8,363 nucleotides of DNA from an uncultured Bacteroidota bacterium (GTDB lineage Bacteria; Bacteroidota; Bacteroidia; 2-12-FULL-35-15): positions 1 through 8,363 of the forward strand of contig CAIRRW010000136.1 in assembly GCA_903881065.1 (NCBI GenBank), read 5' to 3'. Of the stretch, positions 1 to 4,176 are shown in pieces. A model generated the notes under the pieces. It was given only the letters and a program-made list of their open reading frames with translations. It was not told the origin of the DNA and did no database searches. A program made the translations under genes and the position numbers. Position 1 is the stretch's first letter. Each line of letters begins with the position of its first letter.

Positions 1-216
1 ATAGCTAAGTTTATTGAGAAGAAAGGGGAAGGGATTCATCATATAGCATTTGAGGTGGAAAATATTTATGAAGAGATGAAGCGCCTAAAAGACGAAGGGT
101 TTATTTTACTTTCTGAACAACCCAAAAGAGGGGCGGATAATAAATTAATTTGTTTCCTTCACCCAAAAGCTACAAATGGAGTTTTGATTGAGTTGTGCCA
201 AGACATTAAATTATAG
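1..216 (+). CDS. mce: Methylmalonyl-CoA epimerase, C-terminal part (5' end outside window)
   Basis: This is the last 71 residues of a VOC-fold (glyoxalase-like) protein; the 5' half lies off the left edge. Methylmalonyl-CoA epimerase interconverts the (R) and (S) forms of methylmalonyl-CoA in the cytoplasm, linking propionyl-CoA and succinyl-CoA metabolism. Seen here: the segment KKGEGIHHIAFEV near the start of the fragment, typical of the epimerase and carrying a histidine of the metal site, and the closing GVLIELCQ, whose glutamate occupies the position of the last metal ligand in this family. The full protein is usually about 130-150 residues, so roughly half is present. The TAG stop at 214-216 overlaps the TAA stop of the convergent MmcQ-like gene. 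The alternative is another VOC enzyme, but GEGIHHIAF strongly favours the epimerase. Confidence 0.9.
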   Translation: MAKFIEKKGEGIHHIAFEVENIYEEMKRLKDEGFILLSEQPKRGADNKLICFLHPKATNGVLIELCQDIKL

Positions 217-567
217 GTTCTTTAACTCATCTTTCTCTTTTCTTGTAAGGCCATTTACAACTAAGTTATACGAATCATTTATCAATTCTTCAATTAGTTT
301 ATTGGATAAGGAACCATCTGGTATAACTGTAATCCAATGTTTTTTATTCATATGATAGGCAGGTATCACACATGAAAATTGCTCGCGTAATTCAATTGCT
401 TTTTCAGGGTCACATTTTATATTAAACTGAATCGGATTGTATTCAATTCCAGTTAATAGAAAAACCTTACCCATTACTTTATATACAAGCGTATCTGGTC
501 CAAAAGGTAAGGTTTCTTCAACGCCATTTTTAGATATGCAATAATTACGAAGTTCCTCTAAATTCAT
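211..567 (-). CDS. MmcQ/YjbR family protein
   Basis: A 118-residue cytoplasmic protein of the MmcQ/YjbR family (CyaY-like fold, often annotated as DNA-binding, with no firmly established biochemical role). Recognisable features are PFGPDTLVYKVMGKVFLL at about residues 21-38, then CDPEKAIELREQF at about 52-64, and the HMNKKHWITV stretch at about 72-81, which together form the family signature. Length is the usual 115-120 residues, so it looks complete. It lies 31 bp downstream of the membrane protein gene on the same strand, with no TAnnTTTG box in the gap, so the two are probably co-transcribed. Its last 6 bp overlap the end of the convergent epimerase gene. The family assignment is firm, but a specific function cannot be given. 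Confidence 0.88.
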   Translation of the reverse strand: MNLEELRNYCISKNGVEETLPFGPDTLVYKVMGKVFLLTGIEYNPIQFNIKCDPEKAIELREQFSCVIPAYHMNKKHWITVIPDGSLSNKLIEELINDSYNLVVNGLTRKEKDELKNL

Positions 568-598
568 CTTGCCTGTTTTTAATAAGAGAATTGAAATG

Positions 599-1075
599 CT
601 AAACTAAAATTCCGGTTTCTTTCAAAATAGGCAACGCTTCCTGCTTATACATCACGGGTATAATCTTTCGCAATACTTTACCTTCAGGACCCATAAAATA
701 AATAATCAAACGAGGACTAGAAAGCTTTGGGGCCTTGAAATATACCGACTTAATTTTATAACGGGGAATGTTAGGCGTACGGCTGCTCACAAATCCATTC
801 TTTATTTTAATGAACGAAAGAAACAGCAGAAATAAAGCACCGTAATTTACAGGTTCTTTAAAGAAACTGACACCGTAATAAGATGTGCATACGGCGGCGT
901 AAATAAAAAGGAAAACGAAAAGTATGTAGTTTAAAATACTCATTATTCCCCATCCCTCACTCAGGTCGAACTCTAAGGGAATACGAGTAGGTTCCTTGGT
1001 ATTTGTTATGAAAATTGTCTTTGAAGTGATATGACAATATTCTTTTTTATTGATTCTAAAATATTTTGTTTGCAT
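599..1075 (-). CDS. Hypothetical protein with two membrane segments
   Basis: A 158-residue protein that I do not recognise. The first 44 residues are soluble and mixed in charge. Two hydrophobic stretches follow, at about residues 45-66 and 77-91, separated by a short loop, so both ends should lie on the same side of the inner membrane. The C-terminal 65 residues are basic and beta-rich (SVYFKAPKLSSPRLIIYFMG, KVLRKIIPV). This layout, a short helical hairpin between two small soluble parts, resembles small PH-like (YdbT/bPH2-type) membrane proteins, but this is only a shape comparison. There is no signal peptide. The ATG at 1075 lies about 15 nt downstream of the start predicted from the TAnnTTTG box at 1094-1101, which supports this start. 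The gene is transcribed divergently from prfB and probably together with the MmcQ-like gene below it. Confidence 0.75.
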   Translation of the reverse strand: MQTKYFRINKKEYCHITSKTIFITNTKEPTRIPLEFDLSEGWGIMSILNYILFVFLFIYAAVCTSYYGVSFFKEPVNYGALFLLFLSFIKIKNGFVSSRTPNIPRYKIKSVYFKAPKLSSPRLIIYFMGPEGKVLRKIIPVMYKQEALPILKETGILV

Positions 1076-1093
1076 ACCTTATTTTAATGGCAG

Positions 1094-1101
1094 CAAAAAT
1101 A
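1094..1101 (-). promoter_or_regulatory. Bacteroidota -7 promoter box for the membrane protein/MmcQ-like unit
   Basis: Read on the minus strand this is TATTTTTG, an exact match to the Bacteroidota -7 consensus TAnnTTTG. Transcription would start near 1090, giving a leader of about 15 nt before the ATG at 1075. No clear -33 TTTG is seen at the usual distance. With the box at 1137-1144 it forms a divergent promoter pair in a 73-bp gap. Confidence 0.55.
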
Positions 1102-1136
1102 CTTTTAATTTATAGAACCTGTCTGTTTATTATTTT

Positions 1137-1144
1137 TACTTTTG
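1137..1144 (+). promoter_or_regulatory. Bacteroidota -7 promoter box of prfB, implying a nearly leaderless mRNA
   Basis: TACTTTTG matches TAnnTTTG exactly. The prfB ATG begins at 1149, only four bases after the final G (the bases between are CCCC). With the box centred at -7, transcription would start at about 1148, so the transcript should begin at or within one or two bases of the start codon. No good -33 TTTG is visible 17-23 bp upstream. Confidence 0.5.
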
Positions 1145-1148
1145 CCCC

Positions 1149-2238
1149 ATGATTACTACAGACCAATTAAGGGACCTTCAAGAACGCACTAATGCCTTGA
1201 AGGTTCATCTTTGACATCGCTACTAAATTACGCGAAATAGCAGAGGAAGAAGAGAAAGCGCTTGCCCCTAACTTTTGGGACAATCCTAAAAAAGCAGAAG
1301 AACTGCTGAAACAAACCAAGATAAAAAAAGATTGGACAAAAGCTTACGATGCCTTGAATCGAGAAGTAGATGACCTTACTTTTATATACGATTATTTTAA
1401 AGAAGGGGAAGCTTCGGAGGCCGATGTTGAACAGCATCATGCAACAGCATTAAAGTTATTGGAAGATATTGAGTTTAAAAATATGCTCTCCAGAAAAGAG
1501 GATATTTTGAGCTCAGTAGTTCAGATTAACGCCGGTGCAGGTGGAACCGAGAGTTGCGACTGGGCTGAGATGCTGATGCGAATGTACGTAATGTGGGGAG
1601 AGAAGAATGGGTTTAAAGTTATTGAAACTGACCGCCAGAACGGTGACGTTGCGGGAATAAAACAAGTTACTTTGGAGTTTGAAGGCGATTATGCATTTGG
1701 ATATTTGAAAGGTGAAAATGGCGTTCATCGTTTGGTGCGAATTTCTCCTTTCGATTCCAATGCCAAGCGCCATACCTCTTTTGCCTCCGTTTACGCTTAT
1801 CCTTTAATCGACGATACAATTGAAATCGATGTTAATCCGGCAGATATTGAATGGGATACTTTCCGTTCGGGTGGTGCCGGCGGACAAAACGTGAATAAAG
1901 TGGAAACCGCAGTACGACTGCATCATAAACCTTCAGGAATAATAATTAAAAATCAGCAATCGCGTTCACAATTCGAAAATAAAGACAATGCAATTAAACT
2001 TTTGAAATCACAGTTGTTTGAAATTGAGATGCGTAAAAAGCGTGAAGCCATTGATGTTATCGAAGGAAATAAAAAGAAAATTGAATGGGGTTCTCAAATA
2101 AGAAATTATGTATTCCATCCTTATAAATTGGTGAAGGATATTCGCACAGGTTATGAAACGTCAAACGTGCAGTCAGTAATGGATGGCGAACTGAATGATT
2201 TCATTAAAGAGTATTTAATGGAATACGGGAATAGTTAA
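1149..2238 (+). CDS. prfB: Peptide chain release factor 2, expressed by +1 programmed frameshift
   Basis: RF2 recognises UGA and UAA in the ribosomal A site and triggers peptide release. The gene begins at the ATG at 1149 (MITTDQLRDLQERTNALKV), runs 21 codons to CTT, meets an in-frame TGA at 1212-1214, and continues in the +1 frame from GAC at 1213 (DIATKLREIAEEEEKALAP). The skipped base is T1212. Joined, the protein has 362 residues, close to the usual 365 or so. The codon-recognition tripeptide SPF (about residues 199-201) identifies RF2 rather than RF1, and the catalytic GGQ lies at about 244-246, within RSGGAGGQNVNKVETAV. The domain 1 region with many acidic residues precedes these. A start at the internal ATG at 1354 would remove about 68 residues and is wrong. 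The frameshift gives autoregulation: low RF2 slows termination at UGA and favours the shift. The gene is probably followed in the same transcript by the ArsC-like gene 44 bp downstream. Confidence 0.97.
1199..1215 (+). promoter_or_regulatory. prfB programmed +1 frameshift site
   Basis: The slippery CTT TGA C (1209-1215) is the conserved bacterial RF2 recoding site: the CTT-decoding tRNA slips forward one base onto TTT, and GAC is read next. Upstream, GAAGG at 1199-1203 can pair with the anti-SD end of 16S rRNA (four Watson-Crick pairs plus a wobble in a CCUUU-type tail). It lies about where the AGGGGG of the E. coli site begins, but it is shorter and ends five bases before CTT instead of three. 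The internal SD-like element is therefore present but weak. Confidence 0.92.
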
Positions 2239-2282
2239 TTTTTAGTTTTAAGTTATAAAGTTCAAAGTTTATACGTAATAAG

Positions 2283-2627
2283 ATGTTAAAAGTTTATCAT
2301 AATACAAGATGTTCAAAAAGTAGAGAAGTTTGTTCTATTCTCGAAACAAAAAAAGTAAAAGTTGAAGTGGTAGAGTACTTGAAAACACCTCTAACGCAAA
2401 AAGAAATAAAAGAGTTATTACAAATGTTAGGACTCAAAGCGGAGGAAATTGTAAGAAGAGGTGAGCCAATTTACAAAGAGCAGTTTGCCAATAAAAAGCT
2501 TACTGAAGCTCAATGGATAAAAGCGTTGGCGGAAAATCCTATTTTGATTGAACGCCCGATAATTGTTAAAGGAAATAGGGCAATTATTGGTAGACCGCCG
2601 GAAAGAGTGCTTGAATTCCTAAAATAG
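2283..2627 (+). CDS. ArsC/YfgD-family reductase-like protein (arsenate reductase family)
   Basis: A 114-residue thioredoxin-fold protein of the ArsC/Spx superfamily, cytoplasmic. The N-terminal KVYHNTRCSKSR carries the catalytic cysteine at residue 10 in the CSKSR context of glutaredoxin-linked arsenate reductases. Arginines matching the three oxyanion-binding arginines of plasmid R773 ArsC are present: R58 in VRRGEP, R91 in ERPI and R104 in GRPPERV. The ending GNRAIIGRPPERVLEFL is typical of the YfgD branch. Length is normal for this branch, shorter than R773 ArsC. There is no arsenite pump, ArsR or other ars gene nearby, so real arsenate reduction in the cell is unproven and another thiol-redox role is possible. 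It starts 44 bp after prfB with no exact TAnnTTTG box in the gap, which suggests readthrough from prfB. It converges with cdd. Confidence 0.88.
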   Translation: MLKVYHNTRCSKSREVCSILETKKVKVEVVEYLKTPLTQKEIKELLQMLGLKAEEIVRRGEPIYKEQFANKKLTEAQWIKALAENPILIERPIIVKGNRAIIGRPPERVLEFLK

Positions 2628-2642
2628 ATTTAGTTATTTCTC

Positions 2643-2678
2643 AAATAATTATTTCAAATAGTTTTAAAGAAATTATTT
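2643..2678. terminator. Possible weak AT-only hairpin between convergent genes
   Basis: The gap between the ArsC-like gene and cdd holds AAATAATT at 2643-2650 and its complement AATTATTT at 2671-2678, with 20 bases between them; 2643-2654 is also self-complementary. The right arm runs into T residues. The stem contains no GC pairs, so its stability is doubtful. It is listed because two convergent genes end here and nothing better is visible. Confidence 0.25.
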
Positions 2679-3161
2679 TTTAAGTTCCTCTGCCTTGAAC
2701 ATGAAAGGCAATAAATCAGCAACACTATTTATTATTTTTATTTTTCCTGTTTCACCTTGAAGAATTATTCTGATGTTTGATTTATGCCTTACCTCATATT
2801 CACTCATCGACTGTCGACAAGCACCACAAGGCGAAAGCGGCTCACTCACAAGAAATTGTTTTGATTTGCACGTTATCGCAATTGTTTTAATTGCAGCGTT
2901 CGGATAATTTGCTCCCGCAGCAAATATCGCTACTCGTTCAGCACATAATCCACTCGGAAAAGCCACATTCTCCTGATTGTTTCCTGTAACCGTTATTCCG
3001 TTATCCAAAAGCAATGCCGCTCCCACACTGAAATTTGAATAAGGAGCATAAGCCATATCGCTTGCTTCACGAGCCTTTTGCAGCAATGCCCTTTCTTCAA
3101 TATTCAATTCATTATCACCATCAAGTTCAGTATATTCTATTTTTAATTCTATTTTTTTCAT
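2673..3161 (-). CDS. cdd: Cytidine deaminase
   Basis: Zinc enzyme that converts cytidine and deoxycytidine to uridine and deoxyuridine in pyrimidine salvage, in the cytoplasm. The 162-residue protein has the standard small tetrameric-type layout. APYSNFSVGAAL at about residues 39-50 forms the substrate region. The zinc and proton-shuttle motif CAE is at 73-75, and the second zinc motif PCGACRQ, with C112 and C115, is at 111-117. Together these give the full Cys-Cys-Cys zinc site and the catalytic Glu74. A basic and acidic N-terminal extension of about 25 residues precedes the conserved domain, as in other Bacteroidota copies. The ATG at 3161 is about 19 nt from the transcription start expected from the TAnnTTTG box at 3184-3191, which supports this start. 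It appears to be transcribed alone and shares the salvage theme with tdk, elsewhere in this window. Confidence 0.95.
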   Translation of the reverse strand: MKKIELKIEYTELDGDNELNIEERALLQKAREASDMAYAPYSNFSVGAALLLDNGITVTGNNQENVAFPSGLCAERVAIFAAGANYPNAAIKTIAITCKSKQFLVSEPLSPCGACRQSMSEYEVRHKSNIRIILQGETGKIKIINSVADLLPFMFKAEELKK

Positions 3162-3183
3162 CCTCTCATTTGTCTTTGAACGT

Positions 3184-3191
3184 CAAATATA
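3184..3191 (-). promoter_or_regulatory. Bacteroidota -7 promoter box of cdd
   Basis: Read on the minus strand this is TATATTTG, an exact match to TAnnTTTG. Transcription would start near 3180, leaving a leader of about 19 nt before the cdd ATG at 3161. No convincing -33 TTTG is seen. GAGAGG directly abuts the ATG and is too close to serve as a Shine-Dalgarno sequence. Confidence 0.55.
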
Positions 3192-3345
3192 CCTCATTTT
3201 TTATTGATATATAAATGCCTCACTATTTAGGTTCGTTTATATTATATGAACAGTAATTTATCTTCTTCAAAACATAACTGGTAAATTCAATCCAACACTA
3301 ATTTAATAATCGGCCAACTCTTTTCTCTCTTTAAAATTGGGCGAA

Positions 3346-3534
3346 AACATAACCAATCACTATTTCTCTAATTCCAATTATTGCCCTTCCGATGCCAATC
3401 ATTTCCCCTCAGATGCACACGCGGTTTCTTCCGATACTAATTACCCCTACTCAGATGCCAATTATCCCTGCTCAGATGCCAATTACGGGATCTCAGATGC
3501 CAAATACCACCCGGTTAACGTACATTACCCGGCC
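3346..3534 (+). repeat. Degenerate 21-bp tandem repeat array, about 8-9 units
   Basis: Units of exactly 21 bp begin at 3367, 3388, 3409, 3430, 3451, 3472, 3493 and 3514, with a weaker one at 3346. The best-conserved part is TCAGATGCCAATTA, followed by a C-rich and variable seven bases. The units at 3451, 3472 and 3493 share TCAGATGCCAA perfectly; those at 3346, 3409 and 3514 are the most decayed. There are no indels between units, so the 21-bp phase is held throughout. The array is richer in C than its surroundings: in 3421-3480 there are 20 C and 9 G, about 48% GC, against an AT-rich background. Because 21 is a multiple of three the array stays open in several frames, and one frame reads as SDANYPx. 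It is not a CRISPR array, since there are no spacers of constant length between identical repeats. Confidence 0.85.
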
Positions 3535-3663
3535 TTGCCAAAAAAATATGCCCTGTTTATTGGGCTTTCCAGCCCTCATTTTCTGAAAACCTATCAAACA
3601 TTAATGCTCTCAAGCCATATTTTAGTGCCTTTTTCTTCCTCCTGAAATTTCAATTTTCTTTTT

Positions 3664-3689
3664 TTGACTAATAATTAAGTCAATTTTTA
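3664..3689 (+). terminator. Possible small hairpin with T-tract
   Basis: TTGACT at 3664-3669 and AGTCAA at 3678-3683 form a 6-bp stem with an 8-base AT loop, followed by TTTTT. This could be a weak intrinsic terminator for any rightward transcript through the repeat array, or simply a small palindrome upstream of the DUF3467 promoter that might serve as an operator. Confidence 0.3.
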
Positions 3690-3753
3690 TAGTTTCTAAG
3701 CCCCAAAAACAGGGTGCTATCTCTTTAAGATTATTTTATCTGCTCAAATCAAT

Positions 3754-3761
3754 TACCTTTG
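3754..3761 (+). promoter_or_regulatory. Bacteroidota -7 promoter box of the DUF3467 gene
   Basis: TACCTTTG is an exact TAnnTTTG match, followed by CC as at prfB. Transcription would start near 3765, giving a leader of about 25 nt that is very A-rich just before the ATG at 3791. There is no clear TTTG at -33. Confidence 0.55.
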
Positions 3762-3790
3762 CCAAGATTACTAATTAGAATTAAAATATT

Positions 3791-4105
3791 ATGGAAGAGA
3801 AAAATAACGAACAACAATTAAATATTGAATTAAGCGAAGAAACAGCAGAAGGTATTTATTCAAACTTAGCAATTATTACGCATTCAAACTCTGAGTTTAT
3901 TGTGGATTTTGTGAAAATGATGCCAGGTGTGCCAAAGGCGAAAGTTAAGTCCCGTATTATTCTTACTCCTCAACATGCCAAACGTTTGATGAAAGCATTA
4001 AAAGATAATATCAGTAAATTCGAACAGGTACATGGTACAATTAAAGATACTGATGCTCCGTCTGGCTTTCCAATGAACTTCGGTGGCCCTCCCGCACAAG
4101 CATAA
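3791..4105 (+). CDS. DUF3467 family protein
   Basis: A 104-residue small cytoplasmic protein of the DUF3467 family, whose function is unknown. The family core is seen at about residues 10-80: NIELSEETAEGIYSNLA, then IITHSNSEFIVDFVKMMPG, then KAKVKSRIILTPQHAKRL followed by MKALKDNISKFE. The tail is rich in Gly, Pro and Ala and looks disordered. There is no signal peptide or membrane segment. In many Bacteroidota related genes sit beside rpoC (from memory), which has suggested a link with transcription. Here the gene stands alone, with its own promoter box upstream and a strong terminator 15 bp downstream, so context says little about its job. The ATG at 3791 is preceded by an A-rich leader without a Shine-Dalgarno sequence. 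Confidence 0.88.
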   Translation: MEEKNNEQQLNIELSEETAEGIYSNLAIITHSNSEFIVDFVKMMPGVPKAKVKSRIILTPQHAKRLMKALKDNISKFEQVHGTIKDTDAPSGFPMNFGGPPAQA

Positions 4106-4120
4106 GAAAACCAAAAGTTA

Positions 4121-4169
4121 AAAAGTCCAAAGGTAGCCACACACAGCTATCTTTGGACTTTTATATTTT
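4121..4169. terminator. Strong hairpin, probably a bidirectional terminator
   Basis: A 17-bp stem is formed by 4121-4137 (AAAAGTCCAAAGGTAGC) and 4146-4162 (GCTATCTTTGGACTTTT), with one G-T wobble and an 8-base loop, CACACACA. The stem is closed by AAAA/TTTT, so either strand ends the hairpin with a run of T. It sits between the stop of the DUF3467 gene (4105) and the stop of murF-alr (4177), two convergent genes, and can serve both. Confidence 0.88.
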
Positions 4170-4176
4170 AACTGAA

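Larger units (their letters stand above)
3162..3790. other. Gene-free stretch with promoters, a repeat array and a hairpin
   Basis: About 630 bp between the divergent genes cdd and DUF3467 hold no convincing gene. From left to right there is the cdd promoter box, about 150 bp of AT-rich sequence in which I see nothing definite, the 21-bp repeat array, an open but unconvincing reading stretch to 3645, a small hairpin near 3664-3683, and the DUF3467 promoter box. An open frame from TTG at 3337 to 3645 would give about 102 residues, mostly encoded by the repeat (SDANYPx). It has no family signature, no ATG and no promoter box, and I do not call it a gene. Confidence 0.6.

Noticed and set aside
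1212..1214. TGA as a disabling mutation (pseudogene)
   Set aside because: The stop is in the exact CTTTGAC context at the usual place of the RF2 programmed frameshift, and the remainder of the gene is intact.
1228..1773. Minus-strand open frames inside prfB (1228-1440, 1513-1773)
   Set aside because: They lie opposite a well-defined gene, carry no family motifs and follow from the codon pattern of prfB.
1354..2238. prfB starting at the internal ATG at 1354
   Set aside because: The upstream sequence encodes a normal RF2 N-terminus joined through the CTT TGA C frameshift site; the short form would lack about 68 residues.
2283..2627. Part of an arsenic resistance operon
   Set aside because: No arsR, arsB/acr3 or other ars gene is adjacent; a single ArsC/YfgD-like gene after prfB is not evidence of resistance.
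3231..3251. GTTC-N13-GAAC inverted repeat as an operator
   Set aside because: The arms are only four bases and the interior does not pair; such matches are expected by chance in AT-rich DNA.
3346..3534. CRISPR array
   Set aside because: Repeats are adjacent and imperfect with a fixed 21-bp period; there are no unique spacers between identical repeats and no cas genes.
3337..3645. Open frame of about 102 residues, rich in SDANYPx repeats
   Set aside because: It needs a TTG start, has no promoter box or ribosome-binding signal, and matches no family I know. The open frame is explained by the 21-bp period, which also keeps another frame (3392-3586) open.
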